From Planctomycetota bacterium (lineage in GTDB: Bacteria > Planctomycetota > Phycisphaerae > UBA1845), in assembly GCA_022563615.1 (NCBI GenBank), contig JADFMZ010000093.1:1-9700 (forward strand): a stretch of DNA of 9,700 nt, given 5' to 3'. Shown in pieces: positions 1 through 7,110 of the stretch (positions within the stretch are counted from its first letter, which is position 1; every line of letters starts with the position of its first letter). The position numbers were made by a program, and so were the translations under genes. The notes under the pieces were generated by a model that saw only the letters and a program-made list of their open reading frames with translations, made no database searches and was not told the origin of the DNA.

Positions 1-2
1 CG

Positions 3-1883
3 AACTGTGCGCATTGCTACAAGCCCAAGATCGACTCACGGTTCCCCGCTTTAGGTCGCAAGGTTTGCGCGCTGAACGCCCCGTGCGGCCTGCACATCAT
101 CGGCACCGAGCGGCACGAGGCGCGCCGCATCGACAACCAGTTACGCGGTCGAGCTGGCCGGCAGGGTGATCCCGGATCGTCCCGTTTTTCGCTCTCGCTT
201 GAGGACGACCTGCTCAAGATGTTCATGCCGGACTGGATGCTCAAGATGATGGAGAAGCTGGGCTTCACCGACGGCACCAGCCTCGAGGACAAGCGTTTGA
301 CCAAGGGGATCGAGCGGGCCCAGCGAAAGGTCGAGGAGCGCAACTTCTCCACGCGCAAGCACCTGCTCGAATGGGACGAGCCGATGGACTTCCAACGGAA
401 GGAGTTCTACACCGCTCGCCAGCGCATCCTCGAAGAGCACGACCTGCCCGGCCTGATTTTTGATACTATCGACCGCACGATCCACACCACCGTGGATGAG
501 CATTTGAGCGGGAACTTCGCCCGGCGGTGCATCGCCGAATGGTGTCGAACCAACCTCGAAGTCAACCTCAACGAGGATGCGATCAACGTGGATGATCTCG
601 ATACCGCCAAACAGAGCGTCACCACCAAGGCGATTGATGAAGCCCACGATGCCATTCGGACCTCGCTCGGAGAGTATATCGATCCGGAGGAGCCGCCCAA
701 CCGGTGGGATGTCGGCGGGTTGCTCCAGTGGGCCCAGCGACTCTTCAAGGTCTCCATGACGCAAAACCAAATGCGCAAGATGGAACCGAAGGACATTGAA
801 GAGGCTTTGTGTCAGGCGGCTGACGAGCATTTCCGCCGGGTCGATCTGGAACCCATTGCCATGTTCCTGGACGCGCAATACCCATCTCGCGCGCTAGCGG
901 ACTGGGCGCGAATGAAATTCAACATCAGCGTGCAGATGGATGAGGTGATGGATCAGCCTCGGGAGGAGGTCAAGGATCTGTTCCTGGATCGCGTTCGAGA
1001 GGCGTACCGCCAGCGCGAGATCGCCTATCCCGTAGAATGGTGCGTCCTGCAAGCCTTTGACCCAGCGGTGCAAAGCCGGGATTCCGGCTGTTCGGCGGCC
1101 TCGGCGGCAATGATCGCACAGTGGACCAACGCCAAGTTCAACGTCGGTTGGTCGATGGAGGAGGTGCAAGGCCGGTCACGAACGGACGTGCAGAAGTCGC
1201 TCCTGCAGCTCAATCGGGAATTTTTCGACAGTCGGTTGGAGGAGGAGATCGACCGGCACATTTCGGAGAGCGACCGGGAAGCGGTCATCGAATGGGCCAG
1301 CGAGCGCTTCGGACGCGCATGGAACCAGCAGCGTTTTGAACAACTCGACGGCGATCTGAAACAAGCTTTGGTCGCCCAGGGGCGGGAATGGCTGCGCTGG
1401 GAGCTGACCCGGCTCGAACAGTATGTGTTGCTTCGGATCTACGATCAGGCTTGGAAGGACCATCTGTTGGAGATGGACCACCTCAAGCACGCCATCATGC
1501 AGAGGCCGCTGGGCGGAGATCAAACTCACCCGCAAAGCCAATACGCCATCGAGGGACGCGAGCTGTTCACTCAAATGTGGTCGCGCATCGCCGCCAGGGT
1601 CACGGACCTGATCTTCAAGATACAGGCCACGAGCGACGACGAGGGTGGCGATGCGGCGGGGCGTCCTGCTCCCGCCGGCCGCACGCCGATGCAGCTCCAA
1701 CACGCGGATTCGACCGGGGCGGGTTTTTCCGGCGCCGTGGCAGATCAACAGGCGGCCATGCGCTCCCAGAACGTCGATGCCAAGGTCGAGACCATCCGCC
1801 GCGACAAACCCAAGGTCGGCCGAAACGACCCTTGCCCATGCGGCAGCGGCAAGAAATACAAGCAGTGCCACGGCAAAGGCTGA
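3..1883 (+). CDS. secA: Preprotein translocase ATPase SecA, 3' part (5' end outside window)
   Basis: SecA drives proteins through the SecYEG channel using ATP. The reading frame is open from base 3, and translation upstream of the first ATG (219) gives the end of the second nucleotide-binding domain: GTERHEARRIDNQLRGR and then GRQGDPGSSRF (bases 108-188), the motif VI/arginine-finger region. RNFSTRKHLLEWDE (about 339-380) and AWKDHLLEMDHLK (about 1449-1487) match the helical scaffold of known SecA. After a low-complexity linker comes a C-terminal SEC-C zinc tail, with C539, C541, C550 and H551 counted from the ATG at 219, almost identical to that of E. coli. NBD1 and the preprotein cross-linking domain lie outside the window. 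Two oddities stand out: the helical region is about 230 residues longer than in E. coli (as I recall that sequence), and four cysteines precede GLHIIGTERHE. Identity is very secure. Confidence 0.97.
   Translation, partial: NCAHCYKPKIDSRFPALGRKVCALNAPCGLHIIGTERHEARRIDNQLRGRAGRQGDPGSSRFSLSLEDDLLKMFMPDWMLKMMEKLGFTDGTSLEDKRLTKGIERAQRKVEERNFSTRKHLLEWDEPMDFQRKEFYTARQRILEEHDLPGLIFDTIDRTIHTTVDEHLSGNFARRCIAEWCRTNLEVNLNEDAINVDDLDTAKQSVTTKAIDEAHDAIRTSLGEYIDPEEPPNRWDVGGLLQWAQRLFKVSMTQNQMRKMEPKDIEEALCQAADEHFRRVDLEPIAMFLDAQYPSRALADWARMKFNISVQMDEVMDQPREEVKDLFLDRVREAYRQREIAYPVEWCVLQAFDPAVQSRDSGCSAASAAMIAQWTNAKFNVGWSMEEVQGRSRTDVQKSLLQLNREFFDSRLEEEIDRHISESDREAVIEWASERFGRAWNQQRFEQLDGDLKQALVAQGREWLRWELTRLEQYVLLRIYDQAWKDHLLEMDHLKHAIMQRPLGGDQTHPQSQYAIEGRELFTQMWSRIAARVTDLIFKIQATSDDEGGDAAGRPAPAGRTPMQLQHADSTGAGFSGAVADQQAAMRSQNVDAKVETIRRDKPKVGRNDPCPCGSGKKYKQCHGKG
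528..1433 (+). repeat. Five tandem degenerate protein repeats in the SecA helical region
   Basis: Counting from the ATG at 219, conserved tryptophans in similar settings occur at residues 108 (AEWCRTNLEV), 171 (LQWAQRLFKV), 229 (ADWARMKFNI), 302 (AQWTNAKFNV) and 359 (IEWASERFGR). Spacings are 63, 58, 73 and 57 residues. Each is followed by a variable stretch, then a charged helix rich in Glu and Arg (for example EEVKDLFLDRVREAYRQRE and TDVQKSLLQLNREFFDSRLEEE). The last unit leads directly into the conserved AWKDHLLEMDHLK helix, so it occupies the place of the single unit in E. coli SecA. The similarity is visible by eye only, and the exact unit borders are approximate. Confidence 0.7.
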
Positions 1884-1974
1884 CGGGCGATTGTCGATCG
1901 GCGTTGAAAGATGATAGACAGATGCCGTCGTCTGAATCCATTCGACCATCGGCCATCAACCATTCGCGGGTCGC

Positions 1975-4900
1975 ATGAACGACCAACAATGGCAGTTCTT
2001 CATCGACGTCGGAGGAACGTTTACCGATGTCGTCGCCCTTCGTCCTGACGGGCGACTGCTGACGTACAAACTGCTTAGCAGCGGCGTCGTGCGCGGTCTC
2101 GCCGCGCCGGATTCGACGCCCGATTGTTTGGTCGATCGCAGCCGGATTGGCGACCCGGCCGACTTCTGGATCGGCTATTCCGTTCGTCTGCTAGCGCAGG
2201 CTGAGCCGCGGGCTTCAGCCCGCGCGAACGCGAACCATAACCCTACAGGGGATGCTCCCTCGGGCTCCGATCCAACCTCTTACCCCCGGGTAACACGTTT
2301 TGACACTTCGACGGGGCGCTTCCACATCGATCCGCCGATTCAAGCCGTCGGATCGGCTGCTGCCGGGGACTCCACAGGCGATCCGGGGCTCGCATTCGAG
2401 CTGTCCAGCGGCCAGGACGCCCCGATCATTGCGATTCGTTTCTTGATGGGACTGCGGTTGGACGAGCCGATCGGTCCGATCCTGGTTCGCCTCGGCACCA
2501 CCCGTGCTACCAACGCCCTGCTCGAACGGAAAGGCGCGAAGGTGGGCCTGGTCACGACGAAGGGGTTTGGTGACGTCTTGAAGATCGGCCATCAGGAGCG
2601 ACCCGAACTGTTCAAACTACACATCCGCAAACGGCAGGAACTAACCGCGCGGGTCGTCGAGATCGACGAGCGGCTCGGCGCAGACGGCGAGATTCTTCGC
2701 GCCGTACACGAAGATCGAGTCCTCCAACAACTGCGCGAGCTTCGTCGAGAGGGCGTCGAATCGGTGGCTCTTTGTTTGCTGCACGCCCACGTCAATCCCC
2801 GGCACGAGGAGATCGTGGCCCGGATCGCCGAAAAGGTGGGGTTTGAGCACGTTTCCGTGTCCTCACGAGTGGCCCGGATGGAGGGGTTCGTGTCACGCGG
2901 TGACACTACGGTTGTGGACGCGTACCTCAGCGGGGTTCTTCGTGAATACGTGACGTCGCTACGACGAGCGATGCCCGACGCCCGCCTGCAACTGATGACC
3001 AGCGCCGGCGGATTGGTGGACGCCCTGCGGGTATCGGCCAAGGACACGATCCTCAGCGGGCCTGCGGGCGGCGTGGTCGGCTGTGTGCACGTTGCTCGAA
3101 AGGCGGGGTTTGACCAGGGCATCGGTTTCGACATGGGCGGTACGAGCACCGACGTGTCGCGGTTCGACCCGCCACCCGGCGGCTTCGAGTACCGGCATGA
3201 AACGGTCCAAGCCGGCGTGCGGGTCAAGACGCCGATGCTGGCGATCGAGACGGTAGCGGCCGGCGGAGGCAGCATCTGCCGGTTTGACGGCCAAAAGCTG
3301 ACCGTCGGACCGGACAGCGCCGGGGCCGACCCCGGACCGGCGTGCTACGGTAGAGGCGGGCCGCTGACCGTTACCGACATGAATGTCTTTCTCGGTCGCG
3401 TCGTCCCCGACTATTTCCCGTTTCGTCTCGATCGTAACATCGTCAAGCGCCGGCTGTTGCGCCTCCGCGACCATGTCAACAAAGAGTCCTGTTCATCGTT
3501 GTCGTCCGTTGAGCTGGCTGAGGGGTTCATCCGAATCGCCAATGCCGACATGGCGTCAGCCATCCAACGCATCTCGCTGGCGAAGGGATACGACGTTCGG
3601 GACTACGTCCTGGTGACGTTCGGCGGGGCGGGCGCCCAACATGCCTGCGCGCTGGCGCAGATGCTGGGCATCTCCCGCGTGCTGTGCAGCCCCCTGGCCG
3701 GCGTGCTCAGCGCATTGGGCATCGGCGTGGCTGACCTGAAGCGGATCGAGCAACAAAGTGTGCGCCGCGTCCTGGACGAAGACGCCGCTTCAGCCGTCGA
3801 GCCCCTTTTCGAGTCCATGACGCGATCGCTGGAACGGGCGCTTGGCGAAGACGGTGTCGAAGCGGCCTATTGGATGAAGCCGGTCCGCACTATGGACCTG
3901 TGTTACCGAGATCAGGGAACGACCATCACGGTGCCGGCCGGGCCTTTCGGGCAGGTTCGCGTCAATTTTGAGAGGATGCACCGGCAGCTATACGGTTATG
4001 TCCATACCGACCGGAACATTGAGATCCGAGTGTTGCGCGTCGAACTCAGCGGTGGATCCCCTTCGCCCGTTTTGGAAGCGGTTCTTGAAGCCGGCGCTGC
4101 CGCGCCTCAAGTGCGGACCACGGAGATGGTCGTCCATGGCCGGCGCCGGTCTGTCCCAATGTACATGCGAGACGAATTGCAAAGCGGGCAGAAAGTGACC
4201 GGCCCGGCCATTGTGATTGAAGCAACCAGCACGATTGTCGTGGATGAGGGATGGCAAGCGACGTTGCGCGCAAGCGGCGATCTGATTCTCACGGCCTCCA
4301 AGTCGGCCAAAGAGCGTGAAACGGTTTCCACGAAAGCGGATCCGATCCAAATCGAACTGTTTCACCGCCGGTTCGCCGCTACGGCTGAGCAGATGGGCAC
4401 GGTCCTGCAGCGGACCGCCCTATCTACGAATGTGAAAGAGCGACTCGATTACTCCTGTGCCATCTTCACGCCGGAGGGTGACTTGGTGGCCAACGCGCCG
4501 CACATTCCCGTGCACCTCGGAGCCATGGCAGAATGCGTCAAGGCCCTGATGGAAGATGTCGGCTCCTTCGAGCCCGGAGATGTATACGTTACCAATGATC
4601 CCTACCGGGGAGGATCGCACCTCAACGATGTAACCGTTATCACCCCGGTGCACCAAGCCCACCGGCCCGATGCCGGCGCCCCACGCCCCAAGGGTGCTGC
4701 ACCATTTGAACCGCGCTCCACAGACTCGGGCGTTCTTTTCTTCGTCGCCAGCCGGGCGCATCACGCCGAGATCGGGGGCACAACGCCCGGGTCGATGCCG
4801 CCCGACTCGACGTGTCTGGCTCAAGAGGGCGTGGTGATCCGGGCGTTTCGTTGGATGCACAACGGTCAGCCGCAACACGATCCACTGCGGGCCTTGCTGA

Positions 4901-5940
4901 CGGAGGCGCCTTTTCCCTCGCGATCGCCGGATGAGAACCTGGCCGACATCGCCGCTCAGGTCGCAGCCAACCAGACCGGAGTGCAGGAACTCCAGGCGAT
5001 GATCGCCCGATATGGGCTGGACGTCGTGCATAGCTACATGCGCCACATCCAGGCGGCATCGGAAGCCCAAATGCGCGCCGCCATCGCCAGGCTGCCCAGC
5101 GGAACACACCGGTTTGAGGACCGTATGGACGACGGGACGCCGATCCGACTGGCGGTGACGATTGACGGCGATCATGCCCGATTTGATTTCACGGGGACCG
5201 GCGCCGTGGTGTCCGGCAATCTCAACGCTAATCGGGCCATCGTGTCCAGCGCATTGTTGTACTGCCTTCGTTGTCTGATCGACGAGGACGTTCCTCTTAA
5301 TGGAGGCATGATGGCCCCTATCGAGCTGATCCTGCCGGAATGCTTCCTGAACCCGCCGGGCAACGCGGATCCGTCGAGATGCCCCGCCGTAGCCGGCGGA
5401 AACGTCGAAACGTCGCAGCGAGTGGTCGATACCGTGCTCGGAGCGCTGGGCGCGGTGGCCGCCAGTCAAGGGACGATGAACAATCTGTCGATCGGCAATG
5501 ACCGGTTCGGTTATTACGAGACAATCTGTGGTGGAGCAGGCGCCGGGCCGGAGTTCGACGGCGCCGATGCCGTCCACACGCACATGACCAATACCCGCCT
5601 TACCGATCCCGAAGTGCTCGAATCGAGATACCCGCTACGGCTTGTTCGTTTCGCCATTCGTCGCGGTTCGGGCGGCGCCGGTCGCTACCGGGGAGGGTGT
5701 GGCGTCGTTCGGGAAATTGAGTTTCTTGAACCCCTCGAGGTTTCGATCCTGACTCAGCGGCGTTTGACTCGACCATACGGGCTCGAAGGAGGTTCGAGCG
5801 GCGCAGCCGGAAGAAACGTCTTGCGCCGCGCCGGGACGTCGGAGGAGGAAGTCCTCGGTCCAGCCGCAATCGTGCACGTCGGACCGGGGGATCGTCTAAT
5901 CATCGAAACACCGGGAGGCGGAGGATATGGAAGGCCGTGA
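1975..5940 (+). CDS. oplAH: 5-oxoprolinase (ATP-hydrolysing), fused HyuA-HyuB hydantoinase/oxoprolinase family
   Basis: This cytoplasmic enzyme family opens 5-oxoproline to glutamate using ATP. The 1321-residue product carries both halves in one chain, as in eukaryotic OPLAH (about 1290 residues). The HyuA half begins DVGGTFTD (residues 11-18, ATP-site signature), then GTTRATNALLERKG (174-187), LSGPAGGVVG (360-369) and GFDMGGTSTDVSR (384-396). The HyuB half begins near D789 and contains PHIPVHLGAM (from 842), a TNDPYRGGSH segment (from 873), the HH pair at 929-930, GGNVETSQRVVD (about 1141) and the closing TPGGGGYG. Alignment to human OPLAH recalled from memory is strong through most of the length. 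It has two extra stretches, at about 74-104 and 893-919, which coincide with palindromic DNA. The start at 1975 puts the DxGGTFTD motif at the usual distance; no good ribosome site precedes it. The 91 bases after secA contain no convincing terminator or promoter. Hydantoinase activity is a less likely alternative. Confidence 0.93.
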   Translation: MNDQQWQFFIDVGGTFTDVVALRPDGRLLTYKLLSSGVVRGLAAPDSTPDCLVDRSRIGDPADFWIGYSVRLLAQAEPRASARANANHNPTGDAPSGSDPTSYPRVTRFDTSTGRFHIDPPIQAVGSAAAGDSTGDPGLAFELSSGQDAPIIAIRFLMGLRLDEPIGPILVRLGTTRATNALLERKGAKVGLVTTKGFGDVLKIGHQERPELFKLHIRKRQELTARVVEIDERLGADGEILRAVHEDRVLQQLRELRREGVESVALCLLHAHVNPRHEEIVARIAEKVGFEHVSVSSRVARMEGFVSRGDTTVVDAYLSGVLREYVTSLRRAMPDARLQLMTSAGGLVDALRVSAKDTILSGPAGGVVGCVHVARKAGFDQGIGFDMGGTSTDVSRFDPPPGGFEYRHETVQAGVRVKTPMLAIETVAAGGGSICRFDGQKLTVGPDSAGADPGPACYGRGGPLTVTDMNVFLGRVVPDYFPFRLDRNIVKRRLLRLRDHVNKESCSSLSSVELAEGFIRIANADMASAIQRISLAKGYDVRDYVLVTFGGAGAQHACALAQMLGISRVLCSPLAGVLSALGIGVADLKRIEQQSVRRVLDEDAASAVEPLFESMTRSLERALGEDGVEAAYWMKPVRTMDLCYRDQGTTITVPAGPFGQVRVNFERMHRQLYGYVHTDRNIEIRVLRVELSGGSPSPVLEAVLEAGAAAPQVRTTEMVVHGRRRSVPMYMRDELQSGQKVTGPAIVIEATSTIVVDEGWQATLRASGDLILTASKSAKERETVSTKADPIQIELFHRRFAATAEQMGTVLQRTALSTNVKERLDYSCAIFTPEGDLVANAPHIPVHLGAMAECVKALMEDVGSFEPGDVYVTNDPYRGGSHLNDVTVITPVHQAHRPDAGAPRPKGAAPFEPRSTDSGVLFFVASRAHHAEIGGTTPGSMPPDSTCLAQEGVVIRAFRWMHNGQPQHDPLRALLTEAPFPSRSPDENLADIAAQVAANQTGVQELQAMIARYGLDVVHSYMRHIQAASEAQMRAAIARLPSGTHRFEDRMDDGTPIRLAVTIDGDHARFDFTGTGAVVSGNLNANRAIVSSALLYCLRCLIDEDVPLNGGMMAPIELILPECFLNPPGNADPSRCPAVAGGNVETSQRVVDTVLGALGAVAASQGTMNNLSIGNDRFGYYETICGGAGAGPEFDGADAVHTHMTNTRLTDPEVLESRYPLRLVRFAIRRGSGGAGRYRGGCGVVREIEFLEPLEVSILTQRRLTRPYGLEGGSSGAAGRNVLRRAGTSEEEVLGPAAIVHVGPGDRLIIETPGGGGYGRP
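2207..2224. repeat. REP-like perfect palindrome inside the oxoprolinase reading frame
   Basis: CGCGGGCT-tc-AGCCCGCG is an 8-bp perfect stem with a 2-base loop. It is translated as part of an Ala/Arg/Asn-rich stretch (residues about 74-104) lying between RLL and RVTRFD, where recalled relatives have only a short loop. The geometry (8-bp stem, 2-base loop with TC at the apex) equals that of the hairpins in the intergenic double-hairpin elements, although the stem sequence differs. The likely inserted segment is roughly 2194-2286, with no target-site duplication that I can see. Confidence 0.75.
4647..4703. repeat. 57-base inverted-repeat-bounded segment inside the HyuB half of oxoprolinase
   Basis: GGTGCA (4647-4652) and TGCACC (4698-4703) form an outer inverted repeat. 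Inside it, CCGGC (4662-4666) pairs with GCCGG (4672-4676). The segment spans 57 bases, or 19 codons, and encodes a Pro/Ala-rich loop between the TVITPV strand and the LFFVASRAHH segment. Human OPLAH, from memory, has about 19 fewer residues here. It may be a decayed in-frame palindromic insertion, or simply a variable surface loop. Confidence 0.4.
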
Positions 5941-5944
5941 GCAG

Positions 5945-5965
5945 CACACTTAAACTTAAGGTGTG
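5945..5965 (+). terminator. Possible weak terminator hairpin after oxoprolinase
   Basis: CACACTTAA (5945-5953) can pair with TTAAGGTGTG (5956-5965) with one bulged G and a 2-base loop, starting 4 bases after the oxoprolinase stop. The stem is AT-rich and no U-tract follows, so intrinsic termination is doubtful. It may instead be a decayed relative of the nearby palindromic repeats, whose ends also read GTGTG/CACAC. Confidence 0.25.
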
Positions 5966-5989
5966 AGTGGCGGGCACTGACAAGGTGTC

Positions 5990-6064
5990 GTGTGCCACTG
6001 CTTTCAAGCAGTGTCTACGGTGGGTTCCGTGCCGTATGTGCACTGCTCAAGAGCAGTGGCACAC
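5990..6064 (+). repeat. REPIN-like double-hairpin element, copy A (shortened)
   Basis: The element is bounded by GTGTGCCACTGCT and its inverse AGCAGTGGCACAC. The left hairpin is CACTGCTT-tc-AAGCAGTG and the right hairpin CACTGCTC-aa-GAGCAGTG, each an 8-bp stem with a 2-base loop. Copy A is 75 bases and lacks 18 bases of the spacer present in the other two copies. The 14 bases just after it, CCGCAAGACGACGC (6065-6078), are identical in copy C, so the mobile or copied unit extends past the right hairpin. It sits 49 bases after the oxoprolinase stop. Confidence 0.9.
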
Positions 6065-6139
6065 CCGCAAGACGACGCGCGATGTTGCAAGAGTTGTTGC
6101 GATACCCTCCTTCTTTTCAAATGGCTGATCTCCTATTGC

Positions 6140-6181
6140 GATCAGTCGGCGGTCGCACTGTCCAGAAAGGCCTGGATGGCG
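6140..6181 (-). pseudogene. Remnant 3' tail of a duplicated lipoprotein gene
   Basis: Read on the minus strand, these bases encode AIQAFLDSATAD followed by TGA. The intact gene next door ends AIQAFLNSATAD followed by TAA. Only three of 42 bases differ: one gives Asn to Asp, one is synonymous and one swaps stop codons. Nothing upstream of this tail on the minus strand resembles the rest of the gene; copy B of the repeat element begins 9 bases away. It is therefore a gene fossil, left by duplication followed by deletion or by partial duplication of the gene end with the adjacent repeat. Confidence 0.8.
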
Positions 6182-6190
6182 CATGGTCTC

Positions 6191-6283
6191 GTGTGCCACT
6201 GCTTTCAAGCAGTGCCATGGTGGTTTTCGTGCGGTTGGCGCCCTGCGCAACAGTTTGGGCACTGCTCAAGAGCAGTGGCACAC
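6191..6283 (+). repeat. REPIN-like double-hairpin element, copy B
   Basis: This is a full-length 93-base copy with the same terminal inverted repeats and the same left and right hairpins as copy A. The spacer, including TTTTCGTGCGGTTGGCGCCC, is nearly identical to that of the inverted copy C at 8628-8720 (about 90% over the whole 93 bases by eye). The right flank is a diverged form, TCACAAGACGATGC. It lies 82 bases beyond the stop codon of the convergent lipoprotein gene and could also act as a transcript-end structure. Confidence 0.92.
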
Positions 6284-6365
6284 TCACAAGACGATGCGCA
6301 ACGCCGCAAGAGTTGTTGCGATACGGTCCTTCTCTACAAGACAAACGGATGATCTTATTGTGTGA

Positions 6366-7043
6366 TTAGTCAGCGGTCGCACTGTTCAGAAAGGCCTGGA
6401 TGGCGCCTTCCCACTTTTGAATCGTCCCGATGCTGCCGGTTGCGACGACGAAGTGTGGCCCCTGTGGATGATCGACGATGGCTGCGATCATCCGGCTGTT
6501 GGGCTTGGGCGTTGCCCGCATGGTCGCCTTAACGGTTCCGCTTACATCGACCAACGTGAGTCGAACGTGGCCCGCTTCAATCACCTTGATATCCGCGTCG
6601 TCGCGGGTGGAGGGTGTGCCGTCGGCTTGGCCCACCTGTGCAAGCCAACGGTCGATGTTGGCCTTATCCATGCCCTTCATCCCGGGGAAGTGTGTGATGC
6701 GGACCATGCCGTCCTCTTCATCACCGTCTGCTCGGGGCAGGGCGAACACGCTCTTGGCCGCCATGGGCCCCTCTTGGACAGGCAAGGGAACCCAACCTTG
6801 CGGCACCGTCATGGTCAAGCCGGTAAGCCGCAGCTTCTCTCCAGTTCCGGCGGCATCAACGCCCGATGCCGACGCACCGGAGGCTGGTGCCCGGGCGATC
6901 TTGGCTGCCTCGACATCAGGAGGCCCTTGGCTGAGCACGGCGGAATCCGCCGGGGTTGAGGTACTGGCCTTCTCACACCCGAAAGTGATCGCCACGGCTG
7001 TCAATATGATCGCATACACGCAAAGCCGATAGGAAGTCGTCAT
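6366..7043 (-). CDS. Putative lipoprotein of unknown function
   Basis: The 225-residue product begins MTTSYRLCVYAIILTAVAITFGC. This is a short positive N-terminus, a hydrophobic helix and a cysteine at residue 23 in a lipobox-like but non-canonical setting (TFGC), followed by a Ser/Thr/Pro/Ala-rich linker, so I infer a membrane-anchored periplasmic lipoprotein. The folded part carries MTVPQGWVPLP, VRITHFPGMKGMDKANIDRWLAQV and HVRLTLVDVSGT, a pattern I associate with uncharacterised planctomycete proteins; no catalytic motif is visible. I chose the ATG at 7043 because GGAG lies 8 bases upstream and the signal peptide starts there. The frame extends upstream to 7199 but would then overlap the divergent dnaJ start. 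The 3' end has a partial duplicate at 6140-6181. Confidence 0.85.
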   Translation of the reverse strand: MTTSYRLCVYAIILTAVAITFGCEKASTSTPADSAVLSQGPPDVEAAKIARAPASGASASGVDAAGTGEKLRLTGLTMTVPQGWVPLPVQEGPMAAKSVFALPRADGDEEDGMVRITHFPGMKGMDKANIDRWLAQVGQADGTPSTRDDADIKVIEAGHVRLTLVDVSGTVKATMRATPKPNSRMIAAIVDHPQGPHFVVATGSIGTIQKWEGAIQAFLNSATAD

Positions 7044-7057
7044 GCCCCGGTCTCCAT

Positions 7058-7087
7058 TTGCCTGACGCCCCAGGGGGCTCGTACAAT
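7058..7087 (+). promoter_or_regulatory. Candidate sigma-70-type promoter for dnaJ-like gene
   Basis: TTGCCT (7058-7063), an 18-base spacer and TACAAT (7082-7087) resemble a vegetative promoter. The predicted start near 7094 gives a leader of about 95 bases, in which the inverted repeat at 7102-7119 would lie just downstream of the start site. No CIRCE element was found. Confidence 0.4.
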
Positions 7088-7110
7088 AAACTGACGAATT
7101 GGCATGATAA
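7083..7110 (-). promoter_or_regulatory. Candidate promoter for the lipoprotein gene
   Basis: On the minus strand, TTATCA (7110-7105) and TATTGT (7088-7083) are separated by 16 bases. This would start transcription near 7076, with a leader of about 33 bases containing GGAG. The -35 box lies inside the inverted repeat at 7102-7119 and the -10 overlaps the plus-strand -10. The matches to the consensus are moderate. Confidence 0.35.

Larger units (their letters stand above)
5985..6405. repeat. Direct segmental duplication (about 200-220 base units) in the convergent intergenic region
   Basis: Unit one is about 5985-6181 and unit two about 6186-6405. Both contain, in order: a double-hairpin element; the flank CAAGACGA; the block AAGAGTTGTTGCGATAC; a TCCTTCT stretch; and 42 bases matching the 3' end of the lipoprotein gene (39 of 42 identical, 6140-6181 versus 6364-6405). 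The offset is 201 bases at the left end and 224 at the right, because unit one lacks 18 bases within its repeat element and a few others. This region accounts for almost all of the 425 bases between the stop codons at 5940 and 6366; I see no real gene in it. The reading frames that cross it are made of repeat sequence. Confidence 0.85.

Noticed and set aside
1176..1949. 257-codon minus-strand frame over the end of secA
   Set aside because: It is antisense to the conserved SecA helical and SEC-C regions, with no independent coding signal.
4420..5583. 387-codon open frame on the minus strand inside oxoprolinase
   Set aside because: It is antisense to strongly conserved HyuB sequence and shows no recognisable motif; long shadow frames are common in GC-rich genes.
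5985..6300. CRISPR array from the recurring CACTGCT palindromes
   Set aside because: Only two units occur here, the spacers between them are themselves similar, and the arms are inverted rather than direct repeats.
5990..6369. Two overlapping plus-strand reading frames of 120 and 125 codons after oxoprolinase
   Set aside because: They run through both copies of the double-hairpin element and the gene-tail duplicate, repeat the same peptide (CHCFQAV...) because the DNA repeats, and have no ribosome site.
7067..7078. Small hairpin GCCCC-ag-GGGGC in the divergent promoter region
   Set aside because: A 5-bp GC stem is expected by chance in this composition and has no supporting context.
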